Origin: a virus
IMG/VR virus record: IMGVR_UViG_3300043313_000864
Coordinates: 1-20,825 of that record
Strand: one strand, 5' to 3'
DNA length: 20,825 bases
The translations under genes were made by a program, and so were the position numbers. Positions within the stretch are counted from its first letter, which is position 1. Every line of letters begins with the position of its first letter. Positions 5,093 to 13,022 of this stretch are shown here, in pieces. The notes beneath the pieces are model-generated. The model was not told the origin of the DNA. It did not search any database and was given only the letters and a program-made list of their open reading frames with translations.

Positions 5093-6274
5093 TGACGGCG
5101 TGTCGGGTCCCGGTGTGTCGATCTTGAATGACGCACGTACGAGGTTGTGATCACTGGCGTGAGGCTCGTACTCAGGCGTCCCGGTGATCACCAGCGTGCC
5201 CGCGTACGGGGCCACGGCTGGGCTCGTCAGGACGTCATCGATCCAGATGCCCTCGCGGCCGGTGACACCCCACCCGTTGCGGCTGTTCCGGCTGTCTCCG
5301 TCCATCTGGTTATCCGTGAGCCGGTCCCTGAGGTGGCGGTAACCAGCAGCGCCCAGGATCTTCCGGACACCCGTGTTGAATAGCTGGTCCTTCTGGGCGT
5401 CGTTCAGGTCGCCGAAGATCACCACGCGGTCATGCTCAGGCAGGCCGGCAAGGATCGCCACGATCTCCCCGGCCTGAGCCTCGCGCAGCTTGGCCTCGCC
5501 GGGCATGTTGACGGCCAGGTGAGTGGCTACCGCCCAGAAGTCAGCACCAGTGGCGATCGACTGGAGCCGGACGCATGTCAGCGGCCGCGTGGACGGGAAG
5601 CCAGGCAGCGCAGTGCTCTTGAGCTTGAACTCCCGGTGATCAATCGCGACCCACTTGTCAGCCCTCCATATGATCTTGGCCGTTCCCGAGCCCCAGAAAT
5701 TCCAGTTAGGCCCGAGCCCGTGTGTCAGCTCAGTGGCTCGGGCGTCGTTGCACTCCTGGACGCCGAGCACACTGGGCGCTACGTCGTTGATCACTCGCAC
5801 GAGCTGGGGGAGTCGCTTGGACCAGGCCCTGGGGCCCACGTCTACGGGCGTCTTGTGGCGAATGTTGAACGATGCTGACCTGACTGAGGTTTTAGTGTCC
5901 ACGGCGCCTGGGTCCTCTCTTCCGTAGCTGATATGGATATGCCCGGTGTGAGGGTCGGAGCCGTTGTACTGGCGGACGCCCTCAGAGGCCCGCGCGACTG
6001 ACCAGATGCGCCGTCTGGTGATGATGTAGGTGGCGCCCAGACGCTTGGCGTTGGTCTTGAACCACGCCAGAACTTGATCATGGTGCGCGGCGCTGTTGTC
6101 GTACAGCCAGAAGTCTGCCGCGTACCCACCAGACGGCACAGTGTCCTTGCCCGGGTCACTGTGAGCGTGGTGAGGGTAGGTGCCTATCTGGGTGTTGAAT
6201 CGGTGCGCGATCTCCTCATTCGATTTGACCACCCAGCCCGGCCAGGGTCGGTAATTATCGATGTACAGCCCCAT
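5084..6274 (-). CDS. Lysin: VldE-like wall hydrolase fused to EEP nuclease domain
   Basis: The protein has 396 residues. Residues about 30-120 match the ARB_07466/VldE-like peptidase domain found in actinobacterial wall hydrolases: HSD (38-40), GYAADFW (50-56), RRIWSVARASEG (88-99) and DPHTGHIHISYG (108-118), with candidate metal ligands H38, D54 and H112 or H114. After a short linker, residues about 130-386 form an endonuclease/exonuclease/phosphatase (DNase I-like) domain with SFNIR (135-139), GVQEC (171-175), ATHLAV (250-255), FGDLND (287-292) and SDHNLV (374-379), so the usual Asn, Glu, Asp-x-Asn and Asp-His residues are all present. No signal peptide is seen and no wall-binding repeat. 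It directly follows the holin-like gene, which supports release through a holin. The EEP part could degrade DNA or another phosphodiester. The fusion is unusual. Confidence 0.82.
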   Translation of the reverse strand: MGLYIDNYRPWPGWVVKSNEEIAHRFNTQIGTYPHHAHSDPGKDTVPSGGYAADFWLYDNSAAHHDQVLAWFKTNAKRLGATYIITRRRIWSVARASEGVRQYNGSDPHTGHIHISYGREDPGAVDTKTSVRSASFNIRHKTPVDVGPRAWSKRLPQLVRVINDVAPSVLGVQECNDARATELTHGLGPNWNFWGSGTAKIIWRADKWVAIDHREFKLKSTALPGFPSTRPLTCVRLQSIATGADFWAVATHLAVNMPGEAKLREAQAGEIVAILAGLPEHDRVVIFGDLNDAQKDQLFNTGVRKILGAAGYRHLRDRLTDNQMDGDSRNSRNGWGVTGREGIWIDDVLTSPAVAPYAGTLVITGTPEYEPHASDHNLVRASFKIDTPGPDTPSVT

Positions 6275-6276
6275 GA

Positions 6277-6591
6277 TCAGTAACCCTTCTGCTTTGTCTG
6301 CTCGGCCAGGACGCGGGTGACGATCGACGCTATGCGCTCGTCCAACTGGCCATTGGTTTGGGTCTCCACCCGCTCAGTCACTTTCGCGTTATCACCCACG
6401 CGCGACCGGATCGACAGCCAGCCAGCAGCGATCGCCGCGAAGTTCGTTATCCACGCGTAGTCGATCATCGCGCCAGGATCGTGCGGCGCCCACTGCATGC
6501 CCGCCCGGACGAGCACAGCAATGCCGAATATCCACAGGCCAGCCTTGTCAGCGCCCGTGATCTTGAACTGGTCCCGCATATCGTTGCTCAC
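6277..6591 (-). CDS. Holin-like small membrane protein (104 aa)
   Basis: The GTG at 6591 overlaps the upstream stop (GTGA) and follows a GGGAG-type site; a longer ATG start would lie inside the HNH gene. Residues 16-35 (about AGLWIFGIAVLVRAGMQWA) and 43-60 (about YAWITNFAAIAAGWLSI) are two hydrophobic helices. They are followed by a charged, probably cytoplasmic tail (about 61-104) with a short coiled-coil-like stretch (KVTERVETQTNGQLDERI). Two helices with a charged C-terminus, placed immediately before the lysin, fit a holin that opens the membrane for the lysin. There is no sequence family I can name, so the call rests on topology and position. Confidence 0.7.
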   Translation of the reverse strand: MSNDMRDQFKITGADKAGLWIFGIAVLVRAGMQWAPHDPGAMIDYAWITNFAAIAAGWLSIRSRVGDNAKVTERVETQTNGQLDERIASIVTRVLAEQTKQKGY

Positions 6592-6839
6592 CAATGCTCC
6601 CTTGGCTCTGGATCGGATGTTTCGTCTACGTGAGACAGGTTGCAGGGTGCACACGCTGCCCTGACGTTATCTGGGTGATCGGTCCCGCCCTGGGATTTGG
6701 GCACTATGTGCGCGGCCTGGGTTGCGACCGTCGTGCACCGCGGCCCCCTGATCTGGCAGCGGTACTGATCACGGCGCAGCACCAGGAGGCGGACGCCGCG
6801 CCATGCTGCGGTAGAGCCGCCGGCCCACGCCTTGCTCAT
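6588..6839 (-). CDS. HNH endonuclease (83 aa)
   Basis: The short protein carries the complete HNH signature: C28 and C35 of a zinc pair, the catalytic AAHIVPKSQGG (H44), HPDNVRAAC (N58) and CAPCN (C63, C66, N67). HNH proteins of this size in HK97-like phages usually sit beside the terminase and help DNA packaging. Here the gene lies between a tail-fibre gene and the holin, about 12 kb from the terminase in this orientation. If the genome is circular or permuted it still is not adjacent. It could therefore be a packaging nuclease that has moved or a free-standing homing-type nuclease. The start overlaps the previous stop (ATGA) and the end overlaps the holin start. Confidence 0.85.
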   Translation of the reverse strand: MSKAWAGGSTAAWRGVRLLVLRRDQYRCQIRGPRCTTVATQAAHIVPKSQGGTDHPDNVRAACAPCNLSHVDETSDPEPREHW

Positions 6840-7390
6840 GCCGCCCTGTAGTCCAGGAAGCCAGACAGGATGTCATTCGTGGCCCAGGTGATCGGGTCAG
6901 TGGAGTCCATGCGCCTGATCGACGCTCCGCCAGCAGCGATCGGGGCGCCACCGAAATGCACCCGGTCGCTGCTGACCTGGAACAGGCCCAGCGTCCCCGC
7001 CATGTGCTGGACGGGCGAGGTGGAGTCATCACGGAGGACCCAGCTACCCAGGGCAGCGTTCAGCCCGTTGCCTCCCCAGACGAAAGCAGGAACCGGCAGC
7101 ATCAGGACGAACGTCCCGGACTGGATCGAGAACCCCGCGCCGAGCTGGAATCGGAACTCAGCATGGACGTGCTTGCCGCGCTGGTTATAGTGCCCGCCGA
7201 TCGCGCCAGCGCCCACGCTGGTGATGCCGCCATTGCCTGGCGTGTCAAAGGTGGGCGTCCAGGCGTTCCACGCCTCCATGGCAGCGAACTTGGCCTGCGC
7301 TGAGGTGGCCAGGTTCTGGACGTGTTGCCAGATGGAGGTCCCGCCAGAGGCGTCCGGGTAAGTCAGGTTGTCAGGTGAGGTTCCGGGCAT
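6836..7390 (-). CDS. Minor tail / tail-fibre-like protein (184 aa)
   Basis: I start at the ATG at 7390, one base into the previous TGA (TGATG) and 7-8 nt after AAGGA. An in-frame TTG 18 nt upstream would add six residues. A helical lead (about residues 18-38, TSIWQHVQNLATSAQAKFAAME) precedes a beta-sandwich: WTPTFDTPG, GGHYNQRGKHVHAEFRFQLG, SGTFVLMLPVPAF, and a second set of strands. The G.Y...GK.V...F..G......G...LPVPA pattern is widespread in phage tail-tip and fibre proteins. It is the last tail gene before the lysis cassette, where receptor-contacting fibres often lie. Host binding is therefore a reasonable inference, but the target is unknown. Confidence 0.75.
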   Translation of the reverse strand: MPGTSPDNLTYPDASGGTSIWQHVQNLATSAQAKFAAMEAWNAWTPTFDTPGNGGITSVGAGAIGGHYNQRGKHVHAEFRFQLGAGFSIQSGTFVLMLPVPAFVWGGNGLNAALGSWVLRDDSTSPVQHMAGTLGLFQVSSDRVHFGGAPIAAGGASIRRMDSTDPITWATNDILSGFLDYRAA

Positions 7391-8163
7391 CAGGAGATCC
7401 TTGTCCAATCGAGAGTGAGCACCATGCTGGAGGAGTAGCGCGAGCGGCCCGCCAGCCTTACGTGGGGTTGTGAATCATCGGAGACCCATATACCGATCCC
7501 GCCAGCCAGCCCGTCCACAATGTCCTGGGCGAGTGCGTTAGGAAGCGTCAACGTGTCCACCTCATTGACCGACAGATTAGGGCCCAGAGTGCCCGAGCCG
7601 GAGCGTGTCGGCGCGCCGCTGGGCCGCGTGTTTTCCACGATCCGATAGAACTCAGGTTTGCGGGCCGAGCTATCCCCGCCCGCCACGCGTTTCATCTTGA
7701 GCCGGGCCACCGTCACCACAGCGCCAGCCAGGGCTCGCGGCGCGGAGCCGTAGAACGCGCAGCCGGTGAACAGGTCCCCGCCCCACTCGCTTTGGAGTAG
7801 ATCGTCTGTGTCGAACCTCCAGGCGTTGGGCCCAGGTCCCGTGTGATATGAGCGGGTCTCGACTGGGAGGAAGACGCTTTGACCTGAGCGGGACGCGCCC
7901 TCTGGTGGTGGCGGGTAACCATTGGCCTCCGGTGGCGCGCTGGGTGCGCTGGCGTGCATCCGCCCCAGGATCAGGACCTCACCGCCGACCCGGACGCCAG
8001 CCACGATGTCACCCGCGGCCGTGGTGATACCGCGGAGAGCCCGGCAGACGATGACGGTCCCCATGATCTTGACGCTGACCGTTGCGGAGCCGCTCACCGT
8101 GCCCTGGGCAATCCCCTTGATCACGCTCGTGCGGGGCGAGACCCTCAGCCCTTGCCACTCCAT
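7390..8163 (-). CDS. Minor tail protein with OB-fold-like N-terminus (257 aa)
   Basis: The start overlaps the upstream TGA by one base (TGATG). Residues 1-70 (MEWQGLRVSPRTSVIKGIAQ..., GDIVAGVRVGGEVLILGRM) look like the small OB-fold-like barrel often found at the start of tail-tip proteins. A Pro-rich linker (about 72-92, SAPSAPPEANGYPPPPEG) leads into a beta-rich C-terminal domain, about 98-257, with PGPNAWRFDTDDL, VTVARLKMKRVAGGDS and a closing SSMVLTLDW. The linker and two-part layout suggest a structural adaptor plus a presented domain. It lies between the hub-like protein and a fibre-like protein, so it probably attaches to the tail tip. There is no enzyme motif. Confidence 0.72.
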   Translation of the reverse strand: MEWQGLRVSPRTSVIKGIAQGTVSGSATVSVKIMGTVIVCRALRGITTAAGDIVAGVRVGGEVLILGRMHASAPSAPPEANGYPPPPEGASRSGQSVFLPVETRSYHTGPGPNAWRFDTDDLLQSEWGGDLFTGCAFYGSAPRALAGAVVTVARLKMKRVAGGDSSARKPEFYRIVENTRPSGAPTRSGSGTLGPNLSVNEVDTLTLPNALAQDIVDGLAGGIGIWVSDDSQPHVRLAGRSRYSSSMVLTLDWTRIS

Positions 8164-9278
8164 CAGTCCTTCAGCCTCACCGTGAGGGGCGCCTGAGCGT
8201 TAGCAGGCTGGTGTCCAAGCCCGTAGCCCTGGACCCTGCCCAGGGCGCCAGAGAGCCCCAGGCGCGCGCTGGTGACCGCTACAGCATCGCCCAGCTTGAT
8301 CGCGGGGTGAGGGACAGCGTCGATCGAGACTGTGCGGCCGCTGGTGCCGCGGAGGGTCCTGAGCCGGGTGTTCGCGGCTGCCTGGACCATCGTGGGATCG
8401 GTCATCAGTGGCGACTCGTAGCCGAACGGCACCAGGAACGGGCTGAACGGGCCGCCGTAGCGAAACGGAGAGGTGGCCACCAGGTCATAGCCAGTCGCCA
8501 CGATCTCCTGGCCAGCGAGACCGCCAGCAGTGTCCGGGTACGCGCCGCGGGCCACCACAGCATTGAACGCGCCGTCCCTGGACAGCTCACTGCTGAATTG
8601 CTCCACGTTGACCGTGTCCGAGAATGTCATCAGAGCACTGGTGGGCTCGGCCGGGACAGGCGTCACCTTGAGCACGCCGTCCACAGTGACCTCAGCCTGA
8701 GCTGGCCAGGCATCGAGCGCGTTTGCCACGTTGTCCAGCCGGTTGTCCGACCAGGTCACGTTGCTGGGCGCGGTCCTGTCCGTGGGCGCCGTGGTGAGGT
8801 CAACGATTAGGCCAGGTTCGACCAGAGCTCGGATGATGGAGCCGAGCGTGGCGCCCGCCTTGGGCTGGTATTCGCTGACCAGGCTGGCCTCGTCCACCAG
8901 GTACAGCAGGCCAGCACACGCCATGCTGACCGAATCCCCAGAGGTCTCCGCGCTGATCACCAGGAACTGGCCGCGGGTCAGCCACTCGACCTGGCCGCTG
9001 TCGATCCCCACGCCCACCTGGGCCACGATGCGCTGGCCCCAGATTCCGAGCGGATGATCATACGAGCTGGGCACCCAGGACACACCGCGGTCAAGGATCG
9101 GGACCTTAAAGCTCAGCGTCTCGGGCACCCGCAGGCTAGCGTCCGCCTCCTCGCGGACGTCCACGGCCGGGATGTCATCAGCCAGCACTACGCCCGCCTG
9201 GATGGAGATCAGCCGGTTATAGAGCTTGTAACTGTTCCCCGCCAGGATGCCCTTGAGCGTGTCCGAGATCGTGATCAT
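8163..9278 (-). CDS. Tail-tip / hub-like minor tail protein (371 aa)
   Basis: The ATG at 9278 overlaps the previous stop (ATGA). The protein opens with ISDTLKGILAGNSYKLYNRL and continues with ADDIPAVDVREEADASLRVPETLSFKVP, the style of tail-tip proteins that begin with a substrate-like strand pair. This is the pattern of siphovirus hub proteins (DUF5047 or Tal-like) in actinophages. Later segments (NRLDNVANALDAWPAQAEVTVDG, AVVARGAYPDTAGG, and an OB-like end with HPAIKLGDAVAVTSARLG) are also typical of such hubs. It follows a Dit-like protein and precedes two fibre-like proteins. Its likely role is the centre of the tail tip through which DNA passes. The exact family is not certain. Confidence 0.75.
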   Translation of the reverse strand: MITISDTLKGILAGNSYKLYNRLISIQAGVVLADDIPAVDVREEADASLRVPETLSFKVPILDRGVSWVPSSYDHPLGIWGQRIVAQVGVGIDSGQVEWLTRGQFLVISAETSGDSVSMACAGLLYLVDEASLVSEYQPKAGATLGSIIRALVEPGLIVDLTTAPTDRTAPSNVTWSDNRLDNVANALDAWPAQAEVTVDGVLKVTPVPAEPTSALMTFSDTVNVEQFSSELSRDGAFNAVVARGAYPDTAGGLAGQEIVATGYDLVATSPFRYGGPFSPFLVPFGYESPLMTDPTMVQAAANTRLRTLRGTSGRTVSIDAVPHPAIKLGDAVAVTSARLGLSGALGRVQGYGLGHQPANAQAPLTVRLKD

Positions 9279-10120
9279 GACCAGTCAGCCAGCGCAATGT
9301 CCAGGAGGGTCCCACCAGGGAACATGTCAGCCAGGTCCTGGAGATCGTTGGGTGGGCTAGGCAGCGCGGCCGCGATGTCCCCCAGGGTGAACGACCTAGT
9401 GCCCAGGGTGGCCGCCCAGCCTTCCACCTCCACGACCTCAGCGACCACCACGCGGCGATCGTCAGAGCCGTCCTGGCTCCAGCGGCGGATGTTGAGACCC
9501 AGGACAGCCAGGTAACAGTCCACGTCGTCATAGCCGCCCGGGCCGCGGAGCTGGACGATGCCCTGGGTGGCGTTTTTAAGCAGGTTGACCAGGTTCGTAC
9601 GGCTGTCCGTGGTCTCGCAGTAGAACTCAATCGTGGAGGTGAAGCCCACCAGGTCACCCAGGACAGCGATATTGCGATCATCCACCTGGAAGACAGTGGA
9701 CGGCCGGGCCATGTCTTTGTCCGGCCAGGCCAGGATCACAGTCTCAGCAGCGTTGCCCGCGATCGCGTCCGTTATCGCGACCTTGCCACCGTCCAGGGTG
9801 AGCGTGACCATTTCGGTCTCCAGCGGGAGATCAATCCCGCTGACCTCGAGGAGGTACTCGAGCGGAATCCCGTAGGGCGCTTCATGATCGTAGGCGATGA
9901 TCGGGCCTGAGTCCGTACGCACCAGATGGTCAGCACCGCGCACGGCGACGCGGTCAGTCTGCCCAGCGATGCGGCGCCAGATGGTGACAGTGGTCCCGGC
10001 CACGTTCTCAGTGACCACGAGCTGGACGCGGTCGGGATAGACGTCCTGGACCGTCAACGCAATATCGGTGTCACCGCTATAGACCCCGGAACCGTAGATC
10101 CCCACACCCCAGATGCCCAT
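9275..10120 (-). CDS. Dit-like distal tail / minor tail protein (281 aa)
   Basis: The 281-residue protein is almost all beta. It begins with a Gly-rich MGIWGVGIYGSGVYSGD, then DIALTVQDVYPDRVQLVVTE, which resembles a fibronectin-type module (about residues 18-118, ending VTLTLDG). A second part (about 119-240) has the STIEFYCETTDSRTNLVNLLK and GYDDVDCYLAVLGL pattern that recalls the belt or galectin-like parts of Dit proteins. Its place, two genes after the tape measure and directly before the hub-like protein, is where Dit usually lies. An adaptor ring joining the tail tube and tip is the likely role. The overlap with the next gene is ATGA. Confidence 0.7.
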   Translation of the reverse strand: MGIWGVGIYGSGVYSGDTDIALTVQDVYPDRVQLVVTENVAGTTVTIWRRIAGQTDRVAVRGADHLVRTDSGPIIAYDHEAPYGIPLEYLLEVSGIDLPLETEMVTLTLDGGKVAITDAIAGNAAETVILAWPDKDMARPSTVFQVDDRNIAVLGDLVGFTSTIEFYCETTDSRTNLVNLLKNATQGIVQLRGPGGYDDVDCYLAVLGLNIRRWSQDGSDDRRVVVAEVVEVEGWAATLGTRSFTLGDIAAALPSPPNDLQDLADMFPGGTLLDIALADWS

Positions 10121-10121
10121 A

Positions 10122-10682
10122 TCAGGCCCGCTGAGCCTTGAGCCAGGAGCCTTTACGGATGATCAGCGAAGCACCGGCCACCACCTGGGCGAATTGCATC
10201 TGGAGGTTGCCGGGGGTGGCCGATACCTCCAGGTAGCCCTGGCCTCGGATGTGCTGGAAGGTGGATGCGGCGATGCTTCCGTGTTGGACCACGGTCCCAA
10301 TGGTGGGCGCGTCGGTCCAACGGAGCACGTCAGCGAAAGCGGCCGGAGCGTTGACCGTGGTCGCGATGTCAGCGCCCAGGGAGGCCCAGACCATGGTGGC
10401 GCTGGCCGGGCCCACGAATGAGTATTTGAAATCGCTGGCCGCTGGGCTATCGATCCTCAGCCACCAGTCCACCAGATACGCACCGCTGGCCAGGACGGGC
10501 AGCAGCAGCGAGGCGTCGCTGGCCAGAGTGGTGGAGTTGATCGCGCCACTATCGGCAGAGCGCCGCGCCGCCAGGTTGTCATCGTTGACCTGGTTAATCG
10601 CAGCGTTGACCGCGATCCCATACACGTCATTCGTTGCGGGATCTCCCGGAGTCGGGAGAGCGGGAGAGAACGGCCTACCCAT
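10122..10682 (-). CDS. Minor tail / virion protein directly after the tape measure (186 aa)
   Basis: The start has AGGAAGG about 9 nt upstream, inside the end of the tape measure gene. A helical segment (about residues 17-50, NDVYGIAVNAAINQVNDDNLAARRSADSG) precedes a beta-sandwich: TLASDASLLLPVLASGAYLVDWWLRID, DFKYSFVGPASATMVW, HIRGQGYLEVSATPGNLQMQFAQ. This jelly-roll-like pattern is common in tail-fibre or tail-surface proteins and in some capsid decorations. Normally the Dit-like protein follows the tape measure directly; here this smaller protein is inserted first. It may be a side fibre or part of the tail tip. I recognise the fold type but no named family. Confidence 0.68.
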   Translation of the reverse strand: MGRPFSPALPTPGDPATNDVYGIAVNAAINQVNDDNLAARRSADSGAINSTTLASDASLLLPVLASGAYLVDWWLRIDSPAASDFKYSFVGPASATMVWASLGADIATTVNAPAAFADVLRWTDAPTIGTVVQHGSIAASTFQHIRGQGYLEVSATPGNLQMQFAQVVAGASLIIRKGSWLKAQRA

Positions 10683-10684
10683 GG

Positions 10685-12406
10685 CTAGCGCCTTCCTATG
10701 CGGGCGCGGTATGCGTCGCCCTTGTTTGCTTCGCGGATCTCTGACCTGACGATTGCCCGGATCTCGCGCGAGTCCAGGCGGACACTTACAGCCACGTTCG
10801 GCGCGGCCACGTTGACCTGAGTGGGTCCAGCAGTGCGCGCCCCAGCCATAGCAGACGCGCCCCAGGACATGCCGTTAGCCCACGAGGTAGACCCGCCGCC
10901 GCCGCCGCCCGCGTTGCCGCTGGCCTTGGCCTTGAGCCCCAGAATGGTGCGGACCTTGGCTGCGATCTTGCCAGCGAAGCTAGTCACGCCATCTAGAACG
11001 GTCTGGAATGCGCCCTTCATATGGCCCCAGAGCCCAGCCACCGCACGGCCAGCAGCGGCAGGTAGGCGCTTGAGGAACCTGACAGCAGTGGAGACTACGG
11101 CGCGGGCTCGGCCGCCGCCGCCGTGGACAGCTTCGTCAAAGTGCTTTTTAAGGCTGGCCCACATGTGGGAGATCGCAGCGCCAGCGCGGCTAGGCAGGCG
11201 CTTGAACCAGGCCACGACCCTCTGAACTGTCCGGGACGCGAAATCGGAGGCCTTCGCATAGATCTTGTTCCACTGCCGCTGGATGCCAAGACCCAGCGAG
11301 CGGATGCCCGTGAGGATCTTGGGCGCGTTGCGCTTGACCGCCTTCCACATGCCCCCGAGCGGGCCACCGTTCTGGCTGCCAGTGGACTCCTCGAATTTGT
11401 TTACCTTCTCAGAGAGGGTCTTGTACTTCTGAGAGATGGTGACCAGGGCGGCAGCAAGATCGACAGCAGAGTCAGCGGCTCCGCGGAGCAAATCGGCCGT
11501 GTTGCGGACAGCGTCCTGGACTTTCTTAGGGTCCTTCAGGATGGCCGCAATCGCGTCACCGATGCCCTTGCCGATCTTGGGAGCCTGTTTGCCCCACTCC
11601 TTCATCCCCGCGTTTATGCCTGGGATGGCTGGCTCCAGGGCTGTGATGAACGCCACAACGCCATCCATCACCCCGCCCACGAGTTTCTCAAATCCGGGCG
11701 CTAGCCCCTTGATCATCTTCGAGAATCTGGGCCCGAACTTATCGAGCAACCGGCCAGCGCGATCCATCAGCCGGAACACCGTAGGCTGCAGCGGCTTAGA
11801 AATGACGTCCATGAACCGGCGCGCGGAGCCCTTGAGTCGGTTGAGGTGCGCGGCCTGTTTGCGGAGTACGCCCAGGCGCTTCAGCTCACCATCCATCTCC
11901 TCTTGGATGCGCTTTTTTGCGTCCTTACTCCTGGCCGTTTCGAGACGTTTGCGGAGGCCCTCCAGCTTTTTAAGCGAGGCCTCCTGCTCTTTCGCCGCGT
12001 TGGCTTGTTTCTTGAGGATGCCTATCAGCGGCAGGGCCAGGAGAGCCGGGCCCAAGATCAGCGGGAGCCCGGCCAGGATGATGTTGCCAGCCTGAGCCAG
12101 CACCGCGCCAGCTAAGCCCACAGCGAACACGCCACCTAGGCGGATGCCCATCCGCGCGAACTGAGGCCCCATCTTGCTATCCACCGTGGCGCCGATCTTG
12201 CCGAACGTGAGCCCGCGGAGGAAGGACTGGAAGAACGCCTGAGCGCTATCGGTGCCGGACTTGGCCAGAGACTTTTTTGTGTCTGTGTTGAATCGGGTCA
12301 CCTTGCGGCGTAGCCGGTCCAGGTTGTTCCCGGCCGACCTGGTGGCGCGGCCGGTGTGATCGTTGCCCTCCAGGTTCAGCTCAACATCACGACTGTTGAC
12401 GCCCAT
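10685..12406 (-). CDS. Tape measure protein (573 aa)
   Basis: The longest tail gene has the composition expected of a tape measure. The N-terminus is basic and helical, with a hydrophobic stretch at about 92-131 (GVFAVGLAGAVLAQAGNIILAG...) flanked by charged helices. A strong coiled coil follows at about 133-195 (KKLEGLRKRLETARSKDAKK...). Two related repeats (about 396-428 and 439-472) share the pattern F.KRLP..AG.A...W...K. A glycine run (about 500-505) precedes the C-terminal VNVAAPNVAVSVRLDS domain. From 573 residues at about 0.15 nm each, a short tail near 85 nm is expected. No peptidase or lysozyme domain was recognised. The chaperone frames lie two genes upstream, as expected, with a gp10-like gene between. 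Confidence 0.9.
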   Translation of the reverse strand: MGVNSRDVELNLEGNDHTGRATRSAGNNLDRLRRKVTRFNTDTKKSLAKSGTDSAQAFFQSFLRGLTFGKIGATVDSKMGPQFARMGIRLGGVFAVGLAGAVLAQAGNIILAGLPLILGPALLALPLIGILKKQANAAKEQEASLKKLEGLRKRLETARSKDAKKRIQEEMDGELKRLGVLRKQAAHLNRLKGSARRFMDVISKPLQPTVFRLMDRAGRLLDKFGPRFSKMIKGLAPGFEKLVGGVMDGVVAFITALEPAIPGINAGMKEWGKQAPKIGKGIGDAIAAILKDPKKVQDAVRNTADLLRGAADSAVDLAAALVTISQKYKTLSEKVNKFEESTGSQNGGPLGGMWKAVKRNAPKILTGIRSLGLGIQRQWNKIYAKASDFASRTVQRVVAWFKRLPSRAGAAISHMWASLKKHFDEAVHGGGGRARAVVSTAVRFLKRLPAAAGRAVAGLWGHMKGAFQTVLDGVTSFAGKIAAKVRTILGLKAKASGNAGGGGGGSTSWANGMSWGASAMAGARTAGPTQVNVAAPNVAVSVRLDSREIRAIVRSEIREANKGDAYRARIGRR

Positions 12407-12407
12407 G

Positions 12408-12869
12408 TCAGGCCCTCACGATCCTCTCAGCAGCGTTCTCACAGGCCTCCAGCGTGGCGTCCAGGAGCTGGTCCATGCCTTCCTCTGACGCGCCCTCGCT
12501 GAATGAGCCGGCCACTACCGTCTGGGCGGACCAGGGCCTATGCCCCCAGGTGAGGTGGCGCACGCGGCCCATGCTGTCTAGGCGCTTCAGGTCCGACCGC
12601 TTGCCGGTGCCTGAGTTGCGCCCCTGGACGACAGTCACCCCAGCGGAGGTGGCGCCGCGGCGTACCCGAGCGGTGATCCGACCGCTGGCCATCCACTCGC
12701 CTAGCCCGCTGGGTAGTACTTCCACCTCGTGGGCGCGGATCGCTTTACGGAGTGGCGCCACGCCGCGACGGATACCCGCGGCCATGTCATTGACGATCTT
12801 CCGATCAGCGCCCACAGCACGGACGGCGGCAGCGACCAGCGCGATCTCTTCCGCGCCTGTAACTCTCAC
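12408..12869 (-). CDS. HK97 gp10-like minor tail component (153 aa)
   Basis: The protein starts at GTG with GGGGAG about 10 nt upstream. It is helical at the N-terminus (EEIALVAAAVRAVGADRKIVNDMAAGIRRGVAPLRKAIRAH), then strands (GRITARVRRGATSAGVTVVQG), and ends with an EEGMDQLLDATLEACENAAERI helix. This helix-strand-helix arrangement, with WGHR and the closing helical segment, resembles the HK97 gp10-like tail-completion family, which usually lies between the connectors and the tail tube. Here it lies between the chaperones and the tape measure, so either the order is rearranged or it has a different tail role. Length and composition suit a small structural protein. Confidence 0.65.
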   Translation of the reverse strand: MRVTGAEEIALVAAAVRAVGADRKIVNDMAAGIRRGVAPLRKAIRAHEVEVLPSGLGEWMASGRITARVRRGATSAGVTVVQGRNSGTGKRSDLKRLDSMGRVRHLTWGHRPWSAQTVVAGSFSEGASEEGMDQLLDATLEACENAAERIVRA

Positions 12870-12875
12870 GTCCGC

Positions 12876-13022
12876 TCAACTCCCCTTGGCCGCGTCTTTC
12901 GCCGCCTTCTCCTGCTCCTCCAGCACCAGCACCGCGACGCTGAGAGCCTTGGGTTCCCACGTCATCAGCTCCGACAGTGGCTGTCTGGTGGCCAGCGCCA
13001 TCCGGACATATAAGTCCATCAT
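12876..13022 (-). CDS. Second tail-assembly chaperone frame (48 aa, -1 frame)
   Basis: This short frame begins at ATGATG, overlapping the TGA of the upstream chaperone. It encodes 48 residues: MMDLYVRMALATRQPLSELM, then TWEPKALSVAVLVLEEQEKA and AKDAAKGS. The ATRQPLSELMTWEP core is typical of the downstream part of actinophage tail-assembly chaperones, which normally is made as a -1 frameshift extension of the first chaperone. It is indeed in the -1 frame, but the open -1 stretch before the overlap is short (from about 13064) and has no clear slippery heptamer. The product may be made by frameshifting or by stop-start reinitiation. It would help guide tail tube polymerisation on the tape measure. 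Confidence 0.75.
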   Translation of the reverse strand: MMDLYVRMALATRQPLSELMTWEPKALSVAVLVLEEQEKAAKDAAKGS

